Of a stretch of 64,000 bases of DNA, positions 18,606 through 27,622 are shown piece by piece. The notes under the pieces are model-generated. The model saw nothing but the letters and a program-made list of their open reading frames with translations, was not told where the DNA came from and did not search any database. Origin of the DNA: Rhodocytophaga aerolata (GTDB lineage: Bacteria > Bacteroidota > Bacteroidia > Cytophagales > 172606-1); the NCBI RefSeq assembly GCF_030503435.1, contig NZ_JAUKPO010000027.1:1-64000 (forward strand). The letters run 5' to 3'. A program made the translations under genes and the position numbers. Every line of letters starts with the position of its first letter. The stretch's first letter is position 1.

Positions 18606-20228
18606 ATGGATTCACTAGTAGTCATAGTTGATAAGGTTAATGATAAATCTGATCAGGAAAAATTAAACAGAATTTGCTCTGAAAAAAACCGGGATTATAG
18701 CGCACGCGTACCTTGTGCTTTATATATTCACAGAGAAGGAAGAGACAAAATTCCAAAAATAGCTTTTGAGAATGAAGAAACGCAAAACAATTTTTTTGAT
18801 CAATTCAAAGACAGATCACTAGGAGGACTTAGCAAGAATGAAGTAACAGGTATAACAACCATGCCATACAGGCAATTGAAAGAATTTAATGACATAGTAA
18901 CCAGTGGAATTGATAATAGTGTAGATGTTTTCATAACGATAAAGATTGAGGAAAGCTATGAGGCTAACCTCTCTATGTGTTCACTTCGAAAAATAACCTT
19001 TAGAAGAACAGGGATGGATGAAATCTCACGCTCCAAAAATATAGCTATAGAAAAAGTTATTGAAAAGGGACATGAACATGTGATACTAAACTGCTTTAAG
19101 GAAGGTAAAAAAATTTTCTTATCCCCATTACAAAGTAAACCCATTGAGGATGGTTTTCCTACTTTTGATGCCCTATTCAAAGATAGAAATAGATTTCCAA
19201 TAGCCTTACCTTTAAAATTCTATGACGATGTTAAGACTTATTATAGGGAGGACCAACTAAAAGTTCGAGATGCATTACGTAAGAAGTTTGAAAGCTATAC
19301 TTTTTTTAAAGAAAGTCTATTCTTTAAACTTTGGAAGGCTAGTGACAGCCCTGTGTTTAGGGAATTTCTTAAAGAAGGTGGCTATTTTACATTGATAAGC
19401 AAAGGGGAAAATGTAGAAAATGCTCCAGAAAGAGAAGGTGAAAATATTTTACGTTTCATTTATCCCGGAAATGGCTGGATACATCAGTGGAGAGGTAAAT
19501 TATTGGAAAAAAGGGCTTCTCATTCAATAGAAGCATTTAAAGCACTAAACGGATTTGAGAAAGACTTCGAAGAATTAAAAATGGCTATAAATGAAGATTT
19601 AAAGTATCATTTTAATTATTTGGAAATAGAAAGAAAAAGTGAGAAAGTTGAAAGCGATAATACTTGGACAAATAATGATGAAGTTGGTTATATTAAGGAT
19701 GCAAGAACAAATGATCATGTTGATAAAATATTAATACTAGCAGATGAAATAGGGGAAGGTAATTATATAAAAAATGTAATAGATGTCTTTAAAGCAAACA
19801 ATGATAATGATGGTGCTTTGGAGGTATTTATGAGAAATTTTGTGCCTTACCCCTTTTGTGATGCCAAAAGAATTATTTCAAACGATAGAAATATTCAATC
19901 CACCTATAGAAAGGAATTTAGGATAATTGGTGAACAGAATATGTATTGGGCTTGGAAACAATGCGTGCTGGAAATGCTGTATTGGCAAAAACGAGAAAAC
20001 TTGTATAGAAGCCTAGAAGAGGGTATGAACTTTCTATTCAATGTAAACACAATAGATAGTAATATTCAAAAAGAACAAGATACATACATTTATCATAAGA
20101 ATTTACACCTTGGGCAAATTATGCAATTAAGGCTTTTCTTACCAGAGAAGGCAAAGGTGAGACGAGGAGTCTCATCAAGAATTGATGACCCGCAAGCACT
20201 ATTAGATAAAAATTTCATAATTAGATAA
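18606..20228 (+). CDS. Unrecognised 540-residue protein, gene 4 of the spike operon
   Basis: Begins 58 bp after the VgrG-like gene and ends 11 bp before the TssK-like gene. The protein is soluble and highly charged. Residues 1-110 have an alpha/beta look (SLVVIVDKVNDKSDQEKLN); 115-210 are beta-rich; the second half is helical with many Trp/Tyr residues (MYWAWKQCVLEMLYWQKREN). It has no membrane helix. I do not recognise the family. By position it should be a baseplate or wedge-type protein. TssF or TssG were considered, but no diagnostic motif could be matched by eye. Confidence 0.8.
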   Translation: MDSLVVIVDKVNDKSDQEKLNRICSEKNRDYSARVPCALYIHREGRDKIPKIAFENEETQNNFFDQFKDRSLGGLSKNEVTGITTMPYRQLKEFNDIVTSGIDNSVDVFITIKIEESYEANLSMCSLRKITFRRTGMDEISRSKNIAIEKVIEKGHEHVILNCFKEGKKIFLSPLQSKPIEDGFPTFDALFKDRNRFPIALPLKFYDDVKTYYREDQLKVRDALRKKFESYTFFKESLFFKLWKASDSPVFREFLKEGGYFTLISKGENVENAPEREGENILRFIYPGNGWIHQWRGKLLEKRASHSIEAFKALNGFEKDFEELKMAINEDLKYHFNYLEIERKSEKVESDNTWTNNDEVGYIKDARTNDHVDKILILADEIGEGNYIKNVIDVFKANNDNDGALEVFMRNFVPYPFCDAKRIISNDRNIQSTYRKEFRIIGEQNMYWAWKQCVLEMLYWQKRENLYRSLEEGMNFLFNVNTIDSNIQKEQDTYIYHKNLHLGQIMQLRLFLPEKAKVRRGVSSRIDDPQALLDKNFIIR

Positions 20229-20239
20229 TAACTAATAAA

Positions 20240-21427
20240 ATGGAGCAGGCTTTATTTTATTCAAATATGCCCTTACGGGCTAGGGACTTTCACAATTTTG
20301 AAAAGTATCTGCTAGCAAACAGTGTTAACACTGATTATGGGGTAATTTGGTTTCCAAAGAAAGGCATAGAAATAAAAACAATTACAAATGAAAATAATGA
20401 ATTTGAATTAAGGATAAGAGAAATAGCAGGGTTTAAAAAAGAAAAGGGAATAATAATTATAAATAGTGAAAGCCCTCCTTTGAAGAAGAAAATACATATA
20501 CCGGAAAATGATATAGTACATGATATATTTATTACAGATGAACTAACAAAGGTAAGTGAGGAAAATAAAAGTAGATTAAACATTAGAGTCTATGAAATCT
20601 CTAAGCAAAATCAGGATGATCTCGAAGTACAAATTCGCCAAGATAATGAATTATATGTTGGAAGATTTCTTATAAGAAAGAGGGCAGGAAATGATCCTGA
20701 AATAGAAATGGTACAAATACCTTTGATCTATAAATTATCGGCCATTGAAGAATGGGAAAAACAATTCAATAATACGGTACTACCTATCAAGCAAGCGCTA
20801 AAAAGAATGGCTAAAATTTATGAAAATGACAGGTATTTCCTAAGTGAAATAATCAAATTTGGTGAAAGATGTTTAGATCTTCCGCTAAGTGAGTTATACT
20901 TAGAAAGCGAAAGTTTGGGTAGTCGTGAAGATAATCTTCATGATCTTGAGGCAAAGATCGATGCAATTGTAAATAGTTCTAATAGGAAAAATAGAGGGTG
21001 GGAACTATTTTATACTATGAAGATGACAAATCATTTGGCAATGGACATATCTGAAAATCTTAATCGTGGAGGTGTCAATCTTCTGCCATTTATGAAAGAG
21101 GATTTTACTACCGATATTGATACAATTCATATTTTAAAGCAATTTGACGATGATCACCAAATAGAGTTCCGCTTCCTAACGAATGAAGTTATTGAAATTC
21201 TAAAAAGAGAAAATTCTATTACAATTAATAGATCTAACTCATCACTTGAGAGTATCAGAACAGAATCTACTACTAAAGGGAATAATTTAACATTAATTTA
21301 TAAGATTCCTATTAAGAAAAAGCAGGCTAATACAATTACCTTTTTTTTTCTAAAGATAGGGAACTTACAATATGGAAAAGACTATCAATTATTTTATTCA
21401 ACATTGTACGATGGAAAATCTAACTAA
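20240..21427 (+). CDS. TssK-like baseplate protein (tentative)
   Basis: 395 residues, starting 11 bp after the previous gene. The N-terminus, FYSNMPLRARDFHNFEKYLL followed by DYGVIWF, recalls the opening of TssK, the T6SS baseplate subunit that contacts the membrane complex: a short strand, Met-Leu, then a His/Phe-bearing helix. Residues 60-180 are beta-rich, and 180-310 are helical with LIYKLSAIEEWEKQFNN. It is shorter than proteobacterial TssK (about 440) and the C-terminal head is reduced. The match is by pattern only, so the name is a hypothesis. With a spike gene two places upstream and a membrane-anchored GTPase directly downstream, a baseplate-to-membrane link is the natural role. Confidence 0.55.
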   Translation: MEQALFYSNMPLRARDFHNFEKYLLANSVNTDYGVIWFPKKGIEIKTITNENNEFELRIREIAGFKKEKGIIIINSESPPLKKKIHIPENDIVHDIFITDELTKVSEENKSRLNIRVYEISKQNQDDLEVQIRQDNELYVGRFLIRKRAGNDPEIEMVQIPLIYKLSAIEEWEKQFNNTVLPIKQALKRMAKIYENDRYFLSEIIKFGERCLDLPLSELYLESESLGSREDNLHDLEAKIDAIVNSSNRKNRGWELFYTMKMTNHLAMDISENLNRGGVNLLPFMKEDFTTDIDTIHILKQFDDDHQIEFRFLTNEVIEILKRENSITINRSNSSLESIRTESTTKGNNLTLIYKIPIKKKQANTITFFFLKIGNLQYGKDYQLFYSTLYDGKSN

Positions 21428-21442
21428 TTTCATGCTATAAAT

Positions 21443-23254
21443 ATGAATAATTTAGAAAAAAACCTTCTTAATGAGGTCGGCCTAATATTTCCGAAGTCTG
21501 AATTTGAGAATTGGAAAAAGATGCTTAAAAACTCACAGTTATCTAGAGATAATTTGATGCAAATACTAGACAAATGTGAAGCTGAAATTTCAAATAAAAG
21601 TAATAAATGGTCTTTAGCAATTGTAAGTTTTACTAATTATGTGATTGTTGATAGATATAGGAATGAGTTATTAGATTTAGATACTAAGTATTCCAAACAT
21701 TTTTATGCTTCCAATGGGCAATATGAAATTAGTTTAATTGATATAATCAATGAACTCTATAATTCATGGAATAAATCTTGCCAAGCTGATAAAATCATAA
21801 CTTGGGTCTCAAGGCCTTTAGCCTTTTATGAACTTATGAAGGTCATTTTAGATGAAGCCAACTATAGAAGATATTTTTTATTCGATACAATAAAAAAAGA
21901 AGTCAAATCGATAATTGATGAAGAAGAAGGAAAAGAAATCAAAGAAGTAGTAGATGAACTGGGTTTCAGAGAAGACAAAAGAAAAGACTTGCTTAACTAT
22001 TTAAAATTCTTTATTGATCCTAGAAAAAAGATTTCTCTCCTTGAACAGCACCCCTTATTAAATTTTGCAACCAGATATAAAGAAAATGGCGAGAGCTTAT
22101 TTATATATAACAAAGCTTCAAATGAGAAGATAGATGAATACGATATATACGATAATATCGCAGAATCTTTTTCTATAGATTTAAACGATTATTCCAAAAT
22201 TAAAGAAAAATCGATTCAAGCGTATGTAATAGGACCACAACGCAACGGTAAGACCCATATGATACGTTCTTTAAAAAGTTTAATGACAACGGGAGGAGGA
22301 CTTGCAGGCTATGGTCTGACTAATATGAGTGAAGGTGGCGATGTAGAAATACTAGAAGGTGAGGCTACTCCATTGCCGGTTGTGAAAGAGGGTCTTTTCA
22401 GATATAATATTGGAAGATTGGAATGCTATTATGACCTGATTGATAGCAAAGGTAGTCTTACTGAGAAAATTATCAATATAGAAGATCCAGATAGTTTAGA
22501 TCTCATTACTAAGCTAAAAGAAACTAATCACTTACTTTTAATGATTTCGCCTGAATTTATCATTGAGAAAAATGGCGAGAAATCAAAAATAATATTTAGC
22601 CAAAATGTCAATAATTTTTTAGATATCGTAAGAAAAGGCGAAAATATTAATTTTATTTCTATCATCTTTTCAAGATTCGATGAATATGGAATATTACTCC
22701 CATCAAATAGAAGAATAATAAATACACAAGAACAATATAATTATTTTGAACAATTTAGAAATAAAAAAGGAGATACTGATTCAGAGTGGAAAGCCTTTAA
22801 AAATAGTATAACCTCATACAATGAAAACAAGGATTTAGAGGAATTTAATCTGCTATTGGGTTACTGTTTAGAACAACTTAGAGATATATTATACAATATT
22901 AAATTTGGTGATAATGAATTACTTCCTTTCAATCTATATATAACAAGTATACCATATACAATTAATAGTATGTCATATAATGGAAACGGGGAAGCGATAA
23001 AAAAATATACAATTACAGGCCTCTACAATATCTTTCAAGATTATCATCGCTATCTTGCATTAATTCATAGAGAAAGAAGATCTGTACCAGGAAATGAGCA
23101 TTCTAATGGGACATCAACTATAGATGAAGTACGAGATTCAAATATTTTTATTAAGTTTCTAAATTGGATAAAAAAAGATAATAAAAATCTATTGTTTGTC
23201 ATTGGAAGTGTAGTAATAATTATTCTAACAGTGCTAAAAATAGCAATTGCTTAG
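21443..23254 (+). CDS. Tail-anchored GTPase-like protein of the spike operon
   Basis: 603 residues. Residues 1-240 are helical. A P-loop, GPQRNGKT, lies near residues 264-272 in a strand-loop-helix context. A switch-type DLIDSKG sits near 331-337 (DxxG) and SRFD near 409, in the place of the NKxD/TKxD guanine motif; this order is that of a GTPase. LLLMISPEFI precedes the last motif, as in the double-GTPase (DO-GTPase) type domains. Residues about 580-601 are a C-terminal membrane helix (LFVIGSVVIIILTVLKIAIA), so the protein is tail-anchored with its GTPase in the cytoplasm. TssM also carries a nucleotide-binding domain and membrane helices, but its layout is different and it is twice as long. 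I infer an energising or gating subunit. Confidence 0.7.
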   Translation: MNNLEKNLLNEVGLIFPKSEFENWKKMLKNSQLSRDNLMQILDKCEAEISNKSNKWSLAIVSFTNYVIVDRYRNELLDLDTKYSKHFYASNGQYEISLIDIINELYNSWNKSCQADKIITWVSRPLAFYELMKVILDEANYRRYFLFDTIKKEVKSIIDEEEGKEIKEVVDELGFREDKRKDLLNYLKFFIDPRKKISLLEQHPLLNFATRYKENGESLFIYNKASNEKIDEYDIYDNIAESFSIDLNDYSKIKEKSIQAYVIGPQRNGKTHMIRSLKSLMTTGGGLAGYGLTNMSEGGDVEILEGEATPLPVVKEGLFRYNIGRLECYYDLIDSKGSLTEKIINIEDPDSLDLITKLKETNHLLLMISPEFIIEKNGEKSKIIFSQNVNNFLDIVRKGENINFISIIFSRFDEYGILLPSNRRIINTQEQYNYFEQFRNKKGDTDSEWKAFKNSITSYNENKDLEEFNLLLGYCLEQLRDILYNIKFGDNELLPFNLYITSIPYTINSMSYNGNGEAIKKYTITGLYNIFQDYHRYLALIHRERRSVPGNEHSNGTSTIDEVRDSNIFIKFLNWIKKDNKNLLFVIGSVVIIILTVLKIAIA

Positions 23255-23268
23255 CTAGTACATATGTT

Positions 23269-24786
23269 ATGACGCTAAATCACTTTTTTTACGGAGCTAT
23301 ACCAAATGATAAACATAACGATGGAAGAATTATTTTCAGTAATAAATCAGTAAACCATTTAGGAACTCAACAAATATTAAAAAATTTATTGGTTGTTCAA
23401 CTTGAAGAAAGTTCAAATGGTAAGCAGTATGAAATAATAAGATTCTCTCAAGATTTTAATTCCTTTTTGTATTTTAGGAATTATCCTACTTCTGATCCTA
23501 AATTACGGTTTAAAACATCTTTTCATGTTTTTTTAATAGACCAAAAGTCATTTGCGTCTATTAATTTTGATCCCTTGTCAATAAGAAAATATTTTGTAAA
23601 GGAAATTACTACATCTGGTATAGTTGGTTACAATAACAGGATTTGGGCTATATCTAATCAAGAAAAAATAAATCATGATATACCTATTGCTTTCCCCTCC
23701 ATTCAGCATGCATTTCAAGAAAAATCATATAATTCTCCCAAAAAAGTTAAAGCTGCATTAATTAGCTCATCTCCATATGAATTTTTAAAAGAGTTAGATC
23801 CCTACAAACGTAACTTCATCTTTCAACGAGGCGTTTTAATTAATGATTCTGCTGACAATCTTAATCTCAAAAGTGTAAATGGAGAAATAGATTTTATTTT
23901 TCTCAAACAAGAATCAAGTTTGCCAGATGGGTTTAAGTATTATTCTGCTGCAGATTTAAAAGAAATTAATCCTGATGATTTTGTTATTTCTTCTAATAGA
24001 GAGATTAGTAAACCTGTAGATAATTCTAATAGTCCTAAAAAACCTGTTAATTCAGAAAAAAAGAATAATCTAGAACCACAAAACATCAATGAAGCAGATA
24101 GTACGGTAAATAAACTTAATGACCTTAGTAACACAAGATTGAACGTTAGTCCAAAACCAAAAAATAACAAGGAGTCGAATGATTCTGAGAGTAATCCTAT
24201 TGGTCTTGAAATAAATGTTAATACAGAAAAAGAAGATTTTACAAAAGTACAAAATGATAACCAGGAAAGTAATACAGCGAAAAATACTAATAGTTTTGGA
24301 ATAAATGTTGATTCAGAACAAACGAAGAATATTCCAAAATCACAAACTATAAACTTTCAAGATATTCAAAAGCCTAATAATAGCAAAGTAAAAATTGCCA
24401 TATCTGTTTTTACAACTTTCACACTTACTTTCTTATTGCTAATTGCTTTGTTAATTGCACTTTATGAATTGAAAATTTCTCTACCATGGATGAAAAACCG
24501 GGTAATTACCATTGATAGCAACGGATTACATTCACACACAACAGATGAACAAAATAAAGAAATAAATAAGCTAAATAGCGAAATATCAGAACTTGAGAAA
24601 GATAATATTGAGATATCAAAAAATCTCCAATACAGTATGAAAGTTCTTAAAGATTTGAAAACTGAAATCAAATCTTTAACAGAGAAAAATAATAACCTTA
24701 ACGATAGACTTACTCAAGAATTAGAGGTTCTCAATAAAAAGATAAATAAATCATCTAAGAGCATGCCTCAGGCGAAGCAGCCTTGA
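23269..24786 (+). CDS. Single-pass membrane protein with coiled coil, possible GTPase partner
   Basis: 505 residues, 14 bp after the GTPase gene and last in the operon. Residues 1-220 form a globular domain (FFYGAIPNDKHNDGRIIFSN, then FRNYPTSDPKLRFKTSFHVF). Its shape and the H-F/Y-G start recall the GAP1-N type domains found beside bacterial double GTPases; this is a tentative likeness. Residues 225-370 are a long Asn/Lys/Ser/Pro linker. Residues about 374-404 are one strong membrane helix. Residues 420-495 form a heptad-rich coiled coil (INKLNSEISELEKDNIEI). With a cytoplasmic N-domain the coiled coil would lie in the periplasm. It may pair with the tail-anchored GTPase as the membrane platform of the spike system. 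Confidence 0.7.
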   Translation: MTLNHFFYGAIPNDKHNDGRIIFSNKSVNHLGTQQILKNLLVVQLEESSNGKQYEIIRFSQDFNSFLYFRNYPTSDPKLRFKTSFHVFLIDQKSFASINFDPLSIRKYFVKEITTSGIVGYNNRIWAISNQEKINHDIPIAFPSIQHAFQEKSYNSPKKVKAALISSSPYEFLKELDPYKRNFIFQRGVLINDSADNLNLKSVNGEIDFIFLKQESSLPDGFKYYSAADLKEINPDDFVISSNREISKPVDNSNSPKKPVNSEKKNNLEPQNINEADSTVNKLNDLSNTRLNVSPKPKNNKESNDSESNPIGLEINVNTEKEDFTKVQNDNQESNTAKNTNSFGINVDSEQTKNIPKSQTINFQDIQKPNNSKVKIAISVFTTFTLTFLLLIALLIALYELKISLPWMKNRVITIDSNGLHSHTTDEQNKEINKLNSEISELEKDNIEISKNLQYSMKVLKDLKTEIKSLTEKNNNLNDRLTQELEVLNKKINKSSKSMPQAKQP

Positions 24787-24960
24787 TTTGTGTAGTTGCC
24801 AATATTCCTAATGAATCTACCTTCAGAGATGAGGTTGGACTTAATCGTTAAGTTCTTTAGCCAGCTTGAGCATATTGTTGTATTAAACTATCATATGGGG
24901 GTTCATGAGGTAGTCTTAACCCAGCATGAAATTTGTGTTGTGCTTTATTAGGATAGAATT

Positions 24961-25099
24961 ATGAAAAAATATTTCCTTGCTTTATTGATAACCAGTCTGT
25001 TCTTCAGCTGTGGGAGAGAACTCCGAGCAGGCATTGATCAATAATTTACCTACTATAGCTATCAATGGCCGCATCAGTCTTTGGATCCCCTTATTGTAG
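24961..25099 (+). pseudogene. Remnant of a lipoprotein gene
   Basis: An ATG at 24961 opens a clear lipoprotein signal, KKYFLALLITSLFFSCG, with Cys as the lipidation site. The frame ends after 22 codons. A one-base shift at about 25020 continues NSEQALINNLPTIAINGR to a stop at 25097. The signal peptide is intact but the mature part is broken and short. It lies just before the tRNA-fragment repeat, as if cut by an integration event. Confidence 0.5.
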
Positions 25100-25310
25100 C
25101 ATAAAGCCAGATAAAGTTGGATAAGTGATGCAAAAACAGCAGTGGACAGGGAGCTATCTTTCAACAGGCTCTACTGGTACAAATAGCTTCTTTAGCCTCC
25201 TTAAGTCATTCATTTTTCCTAGCGAAAATAGGTAAAAAGGATGTTTTCAAAATTATTTTTCGGGACCTATTTGAGACCTGTATATCATAAGTGTCTGATT
25301 GACAGCAGAC

Positions 25311-25363
25311 AGGCGCTATACTTGTAATCAGTAGGTCGTTGGTTCGATTCCGACTGGGGGCTC
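25311..25363 (+). pseudogene. 3' fragment of tRNA-Thr(UGU)
   Basis: The bases fold as the right half of a tRNA: anticodon loop CTTGTAA (anticodon UGU, threonine), variable loop, T arm with TTCGATT, and the 3' acceptor strand TGGGGGC. The 5' acceptor strand and D arm that should precede it are absent. This is the typical scar or attachment core left when an integrase uses the 3' end of a tRNA gene. It is identical to 56958-57010. Confidence 0.8.
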
Positions 25364-25366
25364 TTC

Positions 25367-25401
25367 AAAAACCGCCTAATTTCGCAAATTAGACGGTTTT
25401 T
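25367..25401 (+). terminator. Hairpin terminator after the tRNA fragment
   Basis: AAAAACCG and CTAATTT pair with AAATTAG and CGGTTTTT across a three-base loop, with one C-A mismatch. The 3' side ends in a T-run. The second repeat copy has the same hairpin with changed but still paired stem bases, which argues for a conserved function. Confidence 0.75.
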
Positions 25402-25659
25402 AGTTTTTAAAATTTGCAGTACCCAAAATGCAGAGATTTTTTTGAGAATTTTTTTAAAATCGAAAAGGAGTGTTTTTGGGCTTTTCGCTATTAACTTAAA
25501 AAAATGACTTATTTTTCTACTAACTACATTTGCTAAGTGCTGTAAGGGTAGAGAGCCAAATCGGGATATAAAACCATTATTTTCTTTACGATTCAAAACA
25601 GACCACTACCAGAAAACAGGATTTCTATTCCAAATTTATTGGGCAGAAGGAGCCAGTCA

Positions 25660-25803
25660 ATGGATTCGACTACTGGCGTAATAGAATACTATTGGTATAT
25701 TGAAAATTCAGAGTTTGGGATCAAATGGACAGGAATTTATGATAATCAAAATACTGACCGGGGAAAAAGAACCTATTCTTACTGTTTTAGGCAATGGGGC
25801 TGA
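25660..25803 (+). CDS. Short ORF, probable gene fragment
   Basis: A 47-codon frame, ATG 25660 to TGA 25801, containing GVIEYYWYIENSEFGIKWTG. The composition is protein-like, but it is unusually short and lies in the extra DNA carried only by this copy of the repeat. No family is recognised. It is probably a fragment, not a working gene. Confidence 0.2.
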   Translation: MDSTTGVIEYYWYIENSEFGIKWTGIYDNQNTDRGKRTYSYCFRQWG

Positions 25804-26282
25804 AAGGGAGCATGCGTCAATATCCCTACTTGAGTACAAAAGGGAGATGCTTACATAGTACTTTCAATACTATATTATAAGAGAGCAAGCATCTACCTGT
25901 TTTTTATCAGCTATAGATCTTTAAACGAAGCATTCAGTTGACATCTCCTTATCTGTTCAAAAGCTGCTTTCCAACCTATGACCTTCAGCTGGTAGTTATA
26001 ATTTGATTACTTGACCTTTATTCCGATAGTGAATGGTTGCAAGCATAACTTATATCTGTTGTCCATATCCTTTCATCGTAGTGCCTTTATTTACCTGAAG
26101 GGGTAGAAAGTGGATTCATGGAGGCAAATGTCCAGGCGCACACATGCCCTGGGCTAAACTATGTTCAAACAATGAATTGCAAAGTAAGTATTGAAAAAAT
26201 CTCTCATAAGGGAGTAGACCGCATCTGAACTTGCAACAAAAAACTGGACAAAAAGTGAAGCTGCGTTTCGATGCTGGTTTAC

Positions 26283-26502
26283 TTGTATAGCATATTCATT
26301 AGGTGTCAAATATCCGAGAGAAGCGTGTATTCTCTTTCCATTGTACCAGATTATTGACCGAGAATGGTCAATTCATGAACTCAAAAATTTTAATTTTGGC
26401 CATTGCCACCGGTTTGACTTCCATCTGATGGATCAATTCAGTTTTTAGGGTTCTAAAGAAATTTTCAGCCACTTCATTATCGAGAGCAATTTGCCTTTCT
26501 GC
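26283..26502 (-). pseudogene. IS3-family transposase OrfB, C-terminal remnant
   Basis: On the minus strand the reading is DNEVAENFFRTLKTELIHQ, then KIKIFEFMN, then YNGKRIHASLGYLTPNEYA after small frame breaks. This is the end of the IS3-type OrfB catalytic domain, including the Glu of the DDE triad (VAENFFRTLK). Upstream catalytic Asp residues and OrfA are absent. A separate IS3 OrfA scrap is at 35837, but they need not come from one element. Confidence 0.7.
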
Positions 26503-26813
26503 TTATACTCTGCATTACTAGCGGATGAGCTTTAAGCACATCTCTAAATTCATGACAAGCATGCAAACCTGACGATGGCTCGACATCAGGTTTGCTTGTA
26601 CACCTCTATTTGAGTAGAAAATCAACTGGGTAGGCCTATTTTTGATAGCCATCTTCCAGGATATGAAGATGCTCTGTACTTCTACTTTAGTATGTATACT
26701 ATGAGGATTAGTTAGGAGTGAGTAAAGCAGATAAGATGAACCTGCAGGTGTATATAGTCAAAGGAAAGTGGACAAAAGGGGAGAAAATAGTAAAAAATTT
26801 ATACCATTATAGC

Positions 26814-27458
26814 TTAGAGTAATCCCTGTTGTAAAGCATACCTGAGAAGGCCAACATGATTATGTACCCCAAGCTTTCTCATCATATTACGGCGATGAGT
26901 TTGTACAGTCTTTACACTAATAAAGAGACTATCAGCTATCTGTTCGGAGGCGAACGCTTGAGTTATCATGGCTAAAATCTCCTTTTCCCTTCTGCTAAGG
27001 TTTGACAGATAATTTTCATCCTCAACAGAATTATACTGCTTTTCTGCGGCCTTCGGATGAAAATTATTTGTAACAGTTAGTGCCCTAAGCTCGCTCATTT
27101 TACTAATCGCTACTTGTACAATTAGTTGTGCTAACTCACCTTTTCCTTGTCTTGGATACAGGTATGTTACCCTATCCATTCCTATCAACTGATTTCCTTG
27201 GCATATGTCCTTTTGTAGCAATAATATCTGATGGACTGTGGGAAAATGCTCGTTAAAGTATAGAGCCATTTGCTCTGCATCAGGCATAGCTGTATCTATA
27301 AGCATGACCTGGTAGGTTTCTTTTGTCAGATAGCTAATAGTGTCTTCAAAGCTAGTAGCATAGGCGATTTTCTCTACAGCTTTGATTCCTTTAATCCATT
27401 CTGTAACTGCTTCTGCTACCAATAAATGGCTACATGCAACAATGACTTTTACATACAT
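26814..27458 (-). CDS. LuxR/NarL-family response regulator
   Basis: 214 residues from the ATG at 27458; an in-frame ATG at 27488 would add ten residues with no domain function. Residues 1-120 are a receiver domain. The phospho-acceptor is the Asp in MLIDTAMPDAE, but the usual acidic pair at the end of strand one is replaced (VKVIVACSHL), so metal binding and normal phosphorylation are doubtful. Residues 150-212 are a NarL/LuxR helix-turn-helix (LSRREKEILAMI, SVKTVQTHRRNMMRKLGV). It likely binds DNA as a dimer. No partner kinase is adjacent; the hybrid kinase 1 kb upstream has its own output domain. The target genes are unknown. Confidence 0.88.
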   Translation of the reverse strand: MYVKVIVACSHLLVAEAVTEWIKGIKAVEKIAYATSFEDTISYLTKETYQVMLIDTAMPDAEQMALYFNEHFPTVHQILLLQKDICQGNQLIGMDRVTYLYPRQGKGELAQLIVQVAISKMSELRALTVTNNFHPKAAEKQYNSVEDENYLSNLSRREKEILAMITQAFASEQIADSLFISVKTVQTHRRNMMRKLGVHNHVGLLRYALQQGLL

Positions 27459-27622
27459 AAAGAGAATAGTATGGTTAAAAGTGAACATCCACTTGAAAAG
27501 TATCCTGTGGGTTAAAAAATTTAATAAACCTGTCTGATCTCCCGGATAGGGAAAGGGTAACTATCAAAACTAACCGGCTATTTTGTAGGTGGAGTTAAAC
27601 TAATGGTTATAGTCTATTCTCT

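Larger units (their letters stand above)
25149..25585. repeat. Left copy of a ~440-bp direct repeat around a tRNA-Thr fragment
   Basis: This stretch matches 56796-57238 in the same orientation. Matching parts include the leader around GCTATCTTTCAACAGG, TTCTTTAGCCTCCTTAAG and TTTTCCTAGCGAAAA, the identical 53-nt tRNA fragment, the terminator, and the tail AGTACCCAAAATGCAGAG through TTTTTCTACTAACTACAT. Outside the tRNA part the copies differ at many places. Weak similarity resumes at 25845-25880 versus 57250-57290, so this copy seems to hold an extra ~250 bp. It looks like the junction of an integrated element. Confidence 0.8.

Noticed and set aside
12832-24786. Calling the operon a standard T6SS or extracellular contractile system
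   Set aside because: Only the VgrG spike is convincing; no sheath, Hcp tube, AAA+ protein, TssF/TssG or tape-measure protein could be recognised by eye, so a standard name would claim too much.
25311-25363. A complete tRNA-Thr gene
   Set aside because: Only the anticodon, T arm and 3' acceptor strand are present; no 5' acceptor strand or D arm precedes it in either copy.
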